From positions 1-64,000 of the forward strand of contig PBFW01000019.1 of NCBI GenBank assembly GCA_002719955.1: a stretch of 64,000 nucleotides of DNA, read 5' to 3'. Source of the stretch: Deltaproteobacteria bacterium. Lineage in GTDB: Bacteria > Myxococcota_A > UBA9160 > UBA4427. Shown piece after piece: positions 18,277-26,754 of this stretch; the stretch's first letter is position 1, and each line of letters starts with the position of its first letter. Made by a program: the position numbers and the translations under genes. The notes beneath the pieces were generated by a model. It had not been told where the DNA came from, did no database searches, and saw only the letters and a list, made by a program, of their open reading frames with translations.

Positions 18277-19005
18277 ATGCGGGGTAAGGTCGCGCTCGTC
18301 ACGGGTGCCGCTTCGGGAATCGGTGCCGCGGTGGCGACCCTTCTCAGCGAGGCGGGCGCGCGAGTCGTGCTGGCGGACATCGATTCGGACGCGGGTCAGG
18401 TGCTCGCCGATCGTCTGGGCGAACGCTTCGTCCAGTGCGACGTCGCGAGCCCCGAGAGTTGGGGAAATCTGATCGACCGCTGCCTGGCCGAAGCCGGCGT
18501 GCCCGACTTCGCGCATCTCAATGCGGGCATCATGGCCGTGGAGCCCGAGGCCGACTTTCTCCAGATCGAGGATCTCCCCCTCGAGAACTATCGCCGCATC
18601 ATGGGCGTCAATCTCGATGGTGTCTTCCTCGGTCTGCAGGGGCTGATCCCGCATATGCGCGGGCCGGGCGGGGCCATCACCGTGACCGCGTCGGTCGCCG
18701 GCCTCGTCGGGATCGCGATGGATCCGGTCTATGCCGCGACGAAGCATGCGCTCGTCGGTCTCGTACGGAGCCTCGCCGAATGTCTGGTCGATACGCGGCT
18801 TCGTGTCAACGTGATTTGCCCGGGTGGTGTGGAGACAGCCATCACGCCGGCCGCGCTGAGGGAGAGCGAGATGTCCACCATGCCGGCGCAGGTGATGGCG
18901 CAGGAAGTGCTGGATCTCTTGGCCAAGGGGCTGAACGGCGAGATTCGCGTAAAACTCACGAAGGATGAGCCGGCCTTCACAATGCCTGCGCCCCTTTTGG
19001 AATGA
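18277..19005 (+). CDS. Short-chain dehydrogenase/reductase
   Basis: 242 residues, classical SDR length. Cofactor motif TGAASGIGAAVA, with DIDSD after beta-2 suggesting NAD(H). Later blocks are LNAGIM, catalytic Ser in VTASVAGL, and Tyr/Lys in YAATKHAL. The ATG at 18277 has GGGAGGATCGTCCA before it; the track's upstream extension overlaps the divergent promoter. Divergently paired with the BVMO gene, so it probably interconverts an alcohol/ketone substrate in the same route. Confidence 0.92.
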   Translation: MRGKVALVTGAASGIGAAVATLLSEAGARVVLADIDSDAGQVLADRLGERFVQCDVASPESWGNLIDRCLAEAGVPDFAHLNAGIMAVEPEADFLQIEDLPLENYRRIMGVNLDGVFLGLQGLIPHMRGPGGAITVTASVAGLVGIAMDPVYAATKHALVGLVRSLAECLVDTRLRVNVICPGGVETAITPAALRESEMSTMPAQVMAQEVLDLLAKGLNGEIRVKLTKDEPAFTMPAPLLE

Positions 19006-19099
19006 GTGCCGGCGGGAACGCTGACCGCGATGGGGAGGGCGAGGCGGGGCTCCTCGCTTTGCGAGGAATCCGGAGAGTCCCACCCTCCAGGAGAACCGA

Positions 19100-20122
19100 A
19101 TGACCCAACTCTCGATGCGTTTCGATCTGCGCGTTCCGCCTTTTGCCCAGACGAGTTTTGCCGAACAGCATGGGGCCATGCTCGAAATGGCGTCGTGGGC
19201 CGAACGAGTGGGCGTCGCAACCATTATGCTCTCCGAGCACCACGGGGATCCAGCAGGATTCACCTCGTCGCCGCTTACGATCGCCGCTGCGGTGCTTGCC
19301 CGCACGAGCCGCCTCAAGGTTTCGATCCAGGCGGCGCTGGTTCCGCTTCACGATCCCGTTCGGCTCGCGGAGCAGATCGCCACGATCGACTGTATGGCTC
19401 CGGGTCGTTTATCGGTCGTGGTGGGCGCCGGCTATCGCCACGCTGAGTTCGAGATGGCGGGGATCGAACGCAGCGATCGCGGACGACTCCTCGAAGAGTG
19501 CGTCGGCGTTCTGCGTTCCGCGTGGAGCGGCGAGCGCTTCGAGTGGCAGGGTCGCGAGATTCTCGCCACGCCCCCTCCGGCCATACCTGGGGGGCCGGAT
19601 CTCTTCGTAGGGGGAAAGACGGTCGCGGGTGCGAAACGGGCCGCACGACTTCGCTGCCGGTTCAGTCCCGCCGTGTCGACGCCGGAGGTCATCGAGGCCT
19701 ATTTCGATGAGAGCGCGCGGCTCGGTTTCGACTCCGCGGACGTGTACGGCTGCGTTTCGATGGATGAGTTTCGAGCGCGGCATTTGCGGGAGGGCCCCGC
19801 CGCGCCGGGTTTCGTCATGGTGTCGAAGGATCCGGACGCGACCTGGAAACGGATCGGCCCCTATGCGGAATACGATGCGGTGACCTATGCGGCCTGGCAG
19901 GAGGATGGCGTGGTCTCCGATTGGGCGGTGCCTGGCGCCGAGACCTGGGAACATCTGCGCGAGAGCGGAAATTACAGCGTCGTTACGCCGCGGGAGTGTG
20001 TCGAATTGGGCGTGCGGGATGGGCATATCATGTTGCATCCCCTGATGGGCGGGATCGAGCCCGAGATCGCCTGGGAGAGCCTGCGACTCTTCGAGTCCGA
20101 GGTTTTGCCTCATCTGGAATGA
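19100..20122 (+). CDS. Luciferase-like (LLM) flavin-dependent oxidoreductase
   Basis: 340 residues with a bacterial-luciferase TIM-barrel. Blocks: MLSEHHGDPAGFTSSPLTIAAAVLARTSRLKV, LAEQIATIDCMAPGRLSVVVGAGYR and GGPDLFVGGKTVAGAKRAARL. The flavin may be FMN or F420 and the substrate is unknown. The ATG at 19100 follows the CCAGGAGAACCGA box. A 7-bp hairpin (TCCTCGC TTT GCGAGGA) lies in the short leader between the SDR stop and this gene. Likely the second gene of the SDR unit. Confidence 0.9.
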   Translation: MTQLSMRFDLRVPPFAQTSFAEQHGAMLEMASWAERVGVATIMLSEHHGDPAGFTSSPLTIAAAVLARTSRLKVSIQAALVPLHDPVRLAEQIATIDCMAPGRLSVVVGAGYRHAEFEMAGIERSDRGRLLEECVGVLRSAWSGERFEWQGREILATPPPAIPGGPDLFVGGKTVAGAKRAARLRCRFSPAVSTPEVIEAYFDESARLGFDSADVYGCVSMDEFRARHLREGPAAPGFVMVSKDPDATWKRIGPYAEYDAVTYAAWQEDGVVSDWAVPGAETWEHLRESGNYSVVTPRECVELGVRDGHIMLHPLMGGIEPEIAWESLRLFESEVLPHLE

Positions 20123-20194
20123 GGCGACGTTGATTTCAAGCCACCGAGAGAGGCTTCGAACGCGGCCCGCCTCCCGATCCGACTCGCCAACAGT

Positions 20195-20866
20195 CTATTC
20201 CTTGCGGGCGCAAAAGAAGGGCTCGAAGACGTGGTGCGTGACGCGCCAATGGCTTTCGAGGTCGGGCGGGCAGCTCGCCGCTTCCGCGATGCGGATGGCT
20301 TCCGGACGGGCCAGGACCTCGGCATCGTCCATTTCGTAGATCGCAAGACACGTATAGCGTTCCGGGGGGCTCGTTCGGCCCGCCGGGTCCTCGACCTGCA
20401 AATAGCGTCGAACGCTCAACACACCCGGCGTGGTCAGCACCGCCGGGACGTGCTCCCCGGCATACCAGCGCTCGAATTCCTCTTCGAAGCCCGCCTCGAC
20501 TTCGATCATGACGTGGAAGAGGGCGGCTCCCTCGACCTCTGCCGCGTCGACTCCGAGACACGCGATCTCGCGAAAGACCGCTCGCTCGAAGCGCAGGTGC
20601 CCCTCGAATGCCTCGGGCATCGACTGATCGTGTCGGCGATGGGCCTCCGAAGTGAGCGCGCTCAGGTCTTCGAGGTCGTAGAGCGTCAGGTAGGGCATCG
20701 CGGCGCCCGACCCCGCCCAGTTCTGGTCTCGAAGAAGGCGCCGGGCGCGCCGATATCCCGGCAAGGCCAGGTCGACCCGCAGATGGGCATCGCACCAGCG
20801 ATTGAACGCATCCTCGATCTCGGAGTCGATCTCCGAACTGAGCTGTAGCAAGGCGGGCTCACTCAT
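20195..20866 (-). CDS. Duplicated ferredoxin-like-fold (EthD/DUF4286-like) protein
   Basis: 223 residues composed of two similar halves, each opening with a beta strand and F-x-x-W pattern (IEDAFNRWCDAHLRVDLALPGYRRARR; GFEEEFERWYAGEHVPAVLTTPGVLSVRRY), typical of dimeric alpha+beta barrel proteins such as EthD. These often sit beside oxygenases and act as accessory enzymes or stress-type monooxygenases. The ATG at 20866 has AGAAGAGA upstream. It lies convergent to the LLM gene and downstream of a second LLM gene. Function not assigned. Confidence 0.75.
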   Translation of the reverse strand: MSEPALLQLSSEIDSEIEDAFNRWCDAHLRVDLALPGYRRARRLLRDQNWAGSGAAMPYLTLYDLEDLSALTSEAHRRHDQSMPEAFEGHLRFERAVFREIACLGVDAAEVEGAALFHVMIEVEAGFEEEFERWYAGEHVPAVLTTPGVLSVRRYLQVEDPAGRTSPPERYTCLAIYEMDDAEVLARPEAIRIAEAASCPPDLESHWRVTHHVFEPFFCARKE

Positions 20867-20958
20867 TCTCTTCTCGCATTGGCCGCGGAAGGATCCATCC
20901 CCGGCCGAGTCCATCAGGCTGGGCGGTATCTCAAACCGCCGCCTCCCCTCGCGGATTG

Positions 20959-22116
20959 CTAGGCCTGGTCCGAGGCCTCCAATTCACGGATCGCCGGGAT
21001 GACCTTCGTGCCCATCAGCTCGATCGAACGCATCAGATCCTGGTGTTCGAGATCCGCCAGCTGCATGACCGAGACCAGCCTATCCGCGCCGGATTTGCGA
21101 TAGAGGTTTACCTTCTCGATGACCTGTTCCGGATCGCCTACACAGAACGCACCCGAATCGATCAGATCGTTCCAGGTATCGGCGTTGTTCTCCTTCAGTT
21201 CGACGCCGGTGGCGGTATTCACGCCGCGCCCCGCCCGCTTCATCTCCGCCTGAAAGCGGTATTCCTTGGGCACTTCCTCGAGCGGTACGCCCCGCCAGTC
21301 GTTCTTGTAGATCTCTGCGATCGTGTTGATATACCAGAGGCCCGCCGAGCCTCCGAGGTAGCGGGCCTTTTCGTCGTCGTCGTGACAGAAGGTGACCGTG
21401 AAGAGTCCGACGTTGTCGTTGATGAAATCACCGACGGGGTTCTTGGGGTGGGCGATCGCGTCTTTGTAGCTCTTGACGTGAGCGCCGAAGGTCTCGGGCG
21501 GAGCGATCGCGGGGCAGAGAAGGCCGATTCCGAAATCCCCGGCGATGGCGCAGGTATCTGGTTGAGTCGAGGCGACCCAGAGCGGCGGGTGCGGTTTCTG
21601 GACGGGCTTGGGGAGGACGGTGACTTTGTCCTTCCAGCTGTAGAAGCGCCCGTCGTAGCTGAAATCCTCGTTGGCCCAGAGCTTGGGAAGTAGGCGCAGG
21701 CTCTCTTCCCAGGTTTCGCGTGTCGTATGCAGGTCGACACCGAAGGCCTCGATCTGGTAGGGGCTCGACGAACGCCCGGTTCCCATCTCGAGGCGTCCGC
21801 CGGACAGGATATCGATCGTCGCCGCTCGTTCAGCCACTCGGATCGGATGGTTGATCTCGCCCAGCATCAGCGTCACGCCGTGTCCCAGGCGGATATTCTC
21901 GGTCTGTACCGCCAGGGCGCCGAGCATCACTTCTGGCGCGGAGGAGTGAGCGAATTCCGTGAGGAAATGGTGTTCCACGATCCAGACGGTGTCGAAGCCC
22001 ATCTTGTCCGCGAGGATGGCCTGTTGCATGGCCTCCTGGAATCGAGCGGCCTCCTTGCCTTCGGTCCACGGGCGCGGCACCTCTACCTCGAAAAGAAGAT
22101 CAAACTTGAACGGCAT
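20959..22116 (-). CDS. Luciferase-like (LLM) flavin-dependent oxidoreductase
   Basis: 385 residues of the alkanal-monooxygenase-like branch. Blocks: DTVWIVEHHFLTEFAHSSAPEVMLGALAVQTENIRLGHGV, AERAATIDILSGGRLEMGTGR and PHPPLWVASTQPDT. Strong GGAGGAGAAT precedes the ATG at 22116. It probably hydroxylates or oxidises a hydrophobic substrate using reduced flavin. It lies 92 bases before the EthD-like gene on the same strand and 107 bases after the thiolase-like gene, so all may form one unit. Confidence 0.92.
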   Translation of the reverse strand: MPFKFDLLFEVEVPRPWTEGKEAARFQEAMQQAILADKMGFDTVWIVEHHFLTEFAHSSAPEVMLGALAVQTENIRLGHGVTLMLGEINHPIRVAERAATIDILSGGRLEMGTGRSSSPYQIEAFGVDLHTTRETWEESLRLLPKLWANEDFSYDGRFYSWKDKVTVLPKPVQKPHPPLWVASTQPDTCAIAGDFGIGLLCPAIAPPETFGAHVKSYKDAIAHPKNPVGDFINDNVGLFTVTFCHDDDEKARYLGGSAGLWYINTIAEIYKNDWRGVPLEEVPKEYRFQAEMKRAGRGVNTATGVELKENNADTWNDLIDSGAFCVGDPEQVIEKVNLYRKSGADRLVSVMQLADLEHQDLMRSIELMGTKVIPAIRELEASDQA

Positions 22117-22223
22117 GCCATTCTCCTCCGATTCGATTCATCGTGACTCGAGAGCATAGGATTCTCGGATGGCTCCGTCGCGTGTCCGGCCCGCTCTCCT
22201 TCAGATGGAGGCTTTTCGTGCCG

Positions 22224-23432
22224 CTATTCTCGAGTCAGCAACATGCATCCGCAGGTGTTGCCCCCACCCGCCGCGGCCAGGGCGACCTGCGGATTGGCTT
22301 TGGCGATCTGGCGCGCGCCGCCTTCCCCCCGCAGCTGTACCACGGCCTCGTGTAGGAAACTGTACCCGTGCAGGCGTCCCCCGGAGAGTTGTCCCCCGTG
22401 CGTATTGAGGGGGAGCTCGCCGTCACGTGCGATGCGTTTCCCGCTCTCGACGAAGGGGCCGGATTCTCCGACCGGACATAACCTCAGGGCCTCGAGCCAG
22501 GAGAGCGTGAGAAAACTGAAGCCGTCGTAGAGTTCCGCGACGTCGACATCAGTAGGTTTCAGATCGGTACGGCGCCAGAGATGCGCCCCGGCGTCGCGCG
22601 TGGCCATGGTGGAGAGATCATCGAATTGATCCCACGAGGGTCGACCGTGCAACGCGGTCCCGACGGCCTCGACGCGGATCGGAGTGTGGCGGAGGTCGCC
22701 AGCCCGTTCGATGCGGGAGACGACGAAGGCGGTGGCTCCGTCGCAGGGCACGTCACAGTCGAAGAGGCCGAAGGGCTCGGAGATCATGCGCGCCCCGAGA
22801 TAATCATCGAGGGTCATCGGCTCGGTGTAGATCGCCTTGGGATTGAGCGCCGCATTGGTGCGGGCGTTGATGGCGATCTGCGCCATCTGCTCTCGGGTGG
22901 TTCCAAAGAGGTGGAAATGGCGCTGGGCGAACATCGACACCCAGATCGCCGCCGAGGGCGCCGAAAAGGGCAGCGTCCATTCCATGAAACCGGAGGATAC
23001 GCGCGTGGGCTTGCTGCTCCCGCCGCCCGGCATCACACCTGAGCGCCCCTTCTTGCCCTGCGCGCTTCCCTCCCAGACGCTGCGGAAACAGAGCACGTGG
23101 GTCGCGAGTCCCGCAGCGACCGCGAGGCAAGCCTTGATGACGGAGCCGAGCTGGCCCGCGGTCTCGATCCCGGAGTCGTACCAATCGAGTTCGAGGCGCA
23201 GGGCATCATGGACATCGATGGCGCCGGCCCCCGAAAACCCGGCTGGACCGCCCATGCCGGGATAGGTCGAGAGGCCGTCGATTTCCTCGACGCGCAGGCC
23301 GGCATCCTCGATCGCTGCCAGGCAGGCGTCGAGGGTGAATTCGAGGGGTGAAGCGTCCAGGCGGCGCGCGATGTCGGATTGGCCGATGCCGCTGATGCAC
23401 GCGCGTCGTTCGATGATCTCGTTCGCATCCAT
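22224..23432 (-). CDS. Thiolase-superfamily / lipid-transfer-protein-like enzyme
   Basis: 402 residues of the SCP-type thiolase group (ACISGIGQSDIARRL, GLRVEEIDGLSTYPGM, C-terminal NTHGGQLSGGRLHGYSFLHEAVVQLRG and GGGNTCGC). In my hand alignment the usual N-terminal nucleophilic Cys is replaced (GIETAGQLGSVIKA), as in Ltp2-type retro-aldolases that cleave steroid side-chain CoA esters rather than true thiolases. The gene starts immediately after the DUF35 gene (TGAATG), the pairing also seen for Ltp2/ChsH2-type aldolase systems. Substrate unknown; a branched hydroxyacyl-CoA is plausible. Confidence 0.85.
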   Translation of the reverse strand: MDANEIIERRACISGIGQSDIARRLDASPLEFTLDACLAAIEDAGLRVEEIDGLSTYPGMGGPAGFSGAGAIDVHDALRLELDWYDSGIETAGQLGSVIKACLAVAAGLATHVLCFRSVWEGSAQGKKGRSGVMPGGGSSKPTRVSSGFMEWTLPFSAPSAAIWVSMFAQRHFHLFGTTREQMAQIAINARTNAALNPKAIYTEPMTLDDYLGARMISEPFGLFDCDVPCDGATAFVVSRIERAGDLRHTPIRVEAVGTALHGRPSWDQFDDLSTMATRDAGAHLWRRTDLKPTDVDVAELYDGFSFLTLSWLEALRLCPVGESGPFVESGKRIARDGELPLNTHGGQLSGGRLHGYSFLHEAVVQLRGEGGARQIAKANPQVALAAAGGGNTCGCMLLTRE

Positions 23433-23876
23433 TCAGCGGCGCTCCGGGTCGGGTTCGAAGAGGGGAATCCAGACATCGCCGCCCGCGTCCGCGTGATGCT
23501 CGAAAAGGGCTCGAACGGGCATTCCGATCCGGACCTCGCCGGGATCGACGTTGACGATATTGGTCATCAATCGGACGGAGGGGTCCTCTTCGATCTCGAT
23601 GATGGCAACCACGTAGGGGAGCTCGGGGCCGGGCATCCATGGCTGGTGATTGATCGTGAACGTATGCACCCTCGCGCGTCCGGAGACGACTCTGGGTTCG
23701 AGATCCTTGGAATGATCACGGGGGCAGATCGGTTGCGGGGGGTGGATCAAACCATCGCAGTCCCGGCAATGCAGAAACATCAATTCGCCGCGCTCGCCGG
23801 ACGTCCAGAAGAAATGACTACTTCCATTCAGTTCGGGCAGCATCCTGAATGGGGCATCGATTTCGAGATCGCTCAA
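23433..23876 (-). CDS. DUF35 OB-fold zinc-ribbon protein, partner of the thiolase-like enzyme
   Basis: 147 residues. N-terminal rubredoxin-like zinc ribbon CRDCDGLIHPPQPICPRD followed by an OB-fold domain (GRARVHTFTINHQPWMPG, YVVAIIEIEEDPSVRLMTNIV, GMPVRALFE), typical of the acyl-CoA-binding partners of thiolase/aldolase-like proteins. The fourth zinc-site Cys seems absent (CPRDH), so His or Asp may replace it. I chose a TTG start at 23876 because AGAGGT lies 5 bases upstream and the protein begins near there in the family; the ORF extends to ATG codons at 23969 and 23999. Directly adjoins the thiolase-like gene. Confidence 0.82.
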   Translation of the reverse strand: MSDLEIDAPFRMLPELNGSSHFFWTSGERGELMFLHCRDCDGLIHPPQPICPRDHSKDLEPRVVSGRARVHTFTINHQPWMPGPELPYVVAIIEIEEDPSVRLMTNIVNVDPGEVRIGMPVRALFEHHADAGGDVWIPLFEPDPERR

Positions 23877-24088
23877 TCCAGACCTCTTTCCGCTTTTTTC
23901 CGCGTCGCAACCCGTTGGCGCCCGCTCGCTCGCCGCGGCTGGATGATTCGCCACGGATCCATTCCCCATCGTCTCACAGAGTCTAGGGGGCCGGCGCACA
24001 AATACCCTCCCCGATTTCGATTCGGGACGGACCCCGCGTGGTACGATTTCCGCGATCCGAAATGCGTTTCTCGGGAGGACGATCAGAC

Positions 24089-24658
24089 ATGGCCAAAGAC
24101 GTTTTCGAGCAGCAGGTTCGCGAAGTCCTGGATCGCCAGGCGATTCACGACTGCATCGTTCGATATTGCCGAGGAGTCGACCGGATGGATCGGGATCTCC
24201 TGCTCTCTGCCTATCACGCCGATGCGATCGACGACCATGGTCTCTTCGTCGGGGGGCCGGAAGAATTCGCGGACTATTTCCTGTCCTTTCACGGGGAGAA
24301 CCAGTCCGCGACGCAGCACATCATGACCAATCACTATTGCGAGATCGATGGCGATACGGCCCATTGCGAGACCTATTGGCTCTTTGCAGCGATGAATCGA
24401 GAGGGTCCGGCGCTCTCGCTCGGGGGTGGAAGATATATCGATCGGATGGAGCGCCGGGAGGGTCGCTGGGCGATCGCCGCGCGCAAATGTCTGATGGATT
24501 GGCAGGGGACACCCGGCGAATACGACCTGACACCGGAGCAATTCCAATCGACCCTCGGTGCGGGCCCGTGCACCCGTGATCCGGATGATCCCTCCTACGA
24601 GCGGCCCCTGACCATCGATCCAAACCGGATCGCGAACCCGCCCCAGAACGCTCCATGA
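24089..24658 (+). CDS. SnoaL/NTF2-like protein
   Basis: 189 residues with an NTF2-like fold of the SnoaL_4 type: VLDRQAIHDCIVRYCRGVDRMDRDLLLSAYHADAIDDHG, then HIMTNHYCEIDGDTAHCETYW. Related proteins are dehydratases, isomerases or hydroxylase partners, often near aromatic or steroid catabolism. The ATG at 24089 has GGGAGGACGATCAGAC before it; the track start is 17 codons upstream with no better signal. It is convergent with the PQQ dehydrogenase gene, ending only 34 bases from it. Confidence 0.87.
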   Translation: MAKDVFEQQVREVLDRQAIHDCIVRYCRGVDRMDRDLLLSAYHADAIDDHGLFVGGPEEFADYFLSFHGENQSATQHIMTNHYCEIDGDTAHCETYWLFAAMNREGPALSLGGGRYIDRMERREGRWAIAARKCLMDWQGTPGEYDLTPEQFQSTLGAGPCTRDPDDPSYERPLTIDPNRIANPPQNAP

Positions 24659-24692
24659 AAGGTCGGGCTCGTTCGCCGCTCTCGGGTTCGCA

Positions 24693-26678
24693 TCAGCGAT
24701 CCGGCAGGGCGAAGGCGATCAGCGAATCTCCCGAAGCCGACCAGGCGTGGCCGCCCACGGCGACGACGACGAATTGACGCCCGTCGGGTCCCAGCCGGAA
24801 ACTCATCGGCGTGGCATTCGCGGTAAAGGGCAGACGGAATTTCCAGATCTCCTCCCCGCTTTCGGCGTCGAAGGCGCGCATGAAACGGTCCGTCGTCGCC
24901 CCGATGAATACGACCCCGCTCGCGGTGGCGATGGAGCCCCCCATATTGGGCGCGCCGAGAGCATCCCAGCCCGGTACGAGCCAGAGGGGCAGGGGCGCCT
25001 GATCCCGGATGCTGCCGAGCGGGACATCCCAGACGCGTTGGCCCGTTTCGAGATCGACGGCGACGAGGCTGCCCCAGGGCGGCGGTGAGCAGGGCGCGCC
25101 GAAGGGCGACATCAGGGGAAAGAGTCGCGCGGCGTAGGGCGTGCCATGCATGGGCTGAAGCTGATGGGGCCAATGCGAGGTCTTGTCGGGAAGCGCATCG
25201 TATTCGTCGCGGGGAACCAACTGGATCACGGCGGCCATCCGCATCATGTTGGTGAAGAGGAGTTTGCGCTCGGGGTCGATCGTCACGCTGCCCCAATTGA
25301 TGCCCCCCGCATTCTGCGGGTATTGGATGCTGCCGGCCAGGGTGGGTGGCGTGAACATGCCGTCGTAGCGATAACGCGCGATCGCTTCGGCGCATTTTTT
25401 GCGGTCCCAGAAGGTGAAGCCGAAAGCATCTTCGGGTCTGAGCTGCGTCGAGTGCAGAGGCGCGATGAAGGAGGGCACGGGCTGGGTGGGGGAGAGGACT
25501 TCGCCGTCCACCCCATCGGTGCGAACGGAGATCTCGCGGTGTCCGTGGATGGGTTTGCCCGTGCGCCGGTCGAGCAGGAAGACGTGGCCCATCTTGGTGG
25601 CCTGGGCGAGAGCGGGGATGATCTGGCCCTCGACTTCGTGATCGAAGAGCACGGGTTGCGAGGCGGTATCGAAGTCCCAGACGTCCACGCGGACCATCTG
25701 GAAATTCCAGACGAGCTTGCCGGTACTGCCGCGCAGGGCCAGCACTGAACTCGAGTAGTCGTCGAGTCCCTGGCGCGTGGCCGCGAAATAGTCGACCGCC
25801 GCGTTGCCCGTCGGGATGAAGACGAGGTCCAACGCCTCGTCGGAGGAGAGGATCGACCACGCATTGGCCGTACCCGAGACATAGCGTGCCCCTTCGACCG
25901 GTGGCGGACCGGCGTACCCGGGCGGCACAGCGTCGAAACTCCAGCGCTGTTCTCCCGTCCGAACGTCGTAGCCGCGGATCACGCCAGGCGGGGCATCGAT
26001 GCGCCGGTTGTCGTAGACGAGGGCGCCCAACGCGACCACGTCGTTGACCGTCTCTGGCGGTGAGGTGCTGTAATACTCCCAGGGCTCGGCGTCGAGAATT
26101 CCCTCGCGCAGGTCCACGCGGCCGTCACGCCCGAAATCCTGGCAGGCGCGCCCGGTCAGCGCGTCGACCGCGATCAGCTCCGAGTCGAGGGTGGCGGTGA
26201 AGATCCGTCGTCCGCACGTGCGTGCGCGCTCCGCTTTGGATTCGGCTTCCCAATAGGCGACCCCGCGGCAGACGCGGCTATGGGGGTCGGGCAGCTTCGT
26301 CTGCCGCTGGACGGGGTCGTAGACCCAGCGCTCATCACCTGTCTCGGCGTCCACGGCGATCACGCGGTTGAGGGGCGTACAGAAAACGAGCGTGTCATCG
26401 ACCAGCAGTGGTGTGGCATTGAAGGAGGTCTTGCTGGTGCCGTCGCTTCCATCCGAAACATCGCCGCTCTGATAGGTCCAGGCGATCTCGAGATCGTTCA
26501 CGTTTTCCGGCGTGATCTGGGTAGCGGGGGTGTAGCGCATTCCGCCGCGATCCCCGGCGTAATGGGGCCAGGCCGCTTCGGGGCCCGACGGGGCATATCC
26601 GTCCCGGTCCCCTCCGCAACCCGCCAGGCAGAGACTCGCAATCAGGATCGATGCTCCGAGCCTTCCTCGTCTCGTCAT
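24693..26678 (-). CDS. Lipoprotein PQQ-dependent dehydrogenase (glucose/quinate-dehydrogenase branch)
   Basis: 661 residues. The N-terminus MTRRGRLGASILIASLCLAGC has a clear lipobox (LAGC), so it is probably lipid-anchored in the periplasm. An eight-bladed beta-propeller quinoprotein follows, with WPHYAGDRGGMRYTPATQI at the start and the signature block PLMSPFGAPCSPPPWGSLVAVDL near the end, diagnostic of membrane glucose/quinate dehydrogenases. Unlike those enzymes it lacks the N-terminal membrane helices. It would oxidise a sugar or cyclic alcohol and pass electrons to the quinone pool. The ATG at 26678 has GAGGAG upstream. It follows the quinohaemoprotein gene by 76 bases. Confidence 0.88.
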   Translation of the reverse strand: MTRRGRLGASILIASLCLAGCGGDRDGYAPSGPEAAWPHYAGDRGGMRYTPATQITPENVNDLEIAWTYQSGDVSDGSDGTSKTSFNATPLLVDDTLVFCTPLNRVIAVDAETGDERWVYDPVQRQTKLPDPHSRVCRGVAYWEAESKAERARTCGRRIFTATLDSELIAVDALTGRACQDFGRDGRVDLREGILDAEPWEYYSTSPPETVNDVVALGALVYDNRRIDAPPGVIRGYDVRTGEQRWSFDAVPPGYAGPPPVEGARYVSGTANAWSILSSDEALDLVFIPTGNAAVDYFAATRQGLDDYSSSVLALRGSTGKLVWNFQMVRVDVWDFDTASQPVLFDHEVEGQIIPALAQATKMGHVFLLDRRTGKPIHGHREISVRTDGVDGEVLSPTQPVPSFIAPLHSTQLRPEDAFGFTFWDRKKCAEAIARYRYDGMFTPPTLAGSIQYPQNAGGINWGSVTIDPERKLLFTNMMRMAAVIQLVPRDEYDALPDKTSHWPHQLQPMHGTPYAARLFPLMSPFGAPCSPPPWGSLVAVDLETGQRVWDVPLGSIRDQAPLPLWLVPGWDALGAPNMGGSIATASGVVFIGATTDRFMRAFDAESGEEIWKFRLPFTANATPMSFRLGPDGRQFVVVAVGGHAWSASGDSLIAFALPDR

Positions 26679-26754
26679 GCTCGCTCCTCTATATCGCCTT
26701 GCTCTCATGGTCGGCCCTTCCATTCTCGATCGGGCCCGGGGCGGGATCGTCGCA

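Noticed and set aside
19049-19065. Hairpin TCCTCGC TTT GCGAGGA before the LLM gene as a terminator
   Set aside because: Short stem, no T-run and inside a likely operon; probably incidental.
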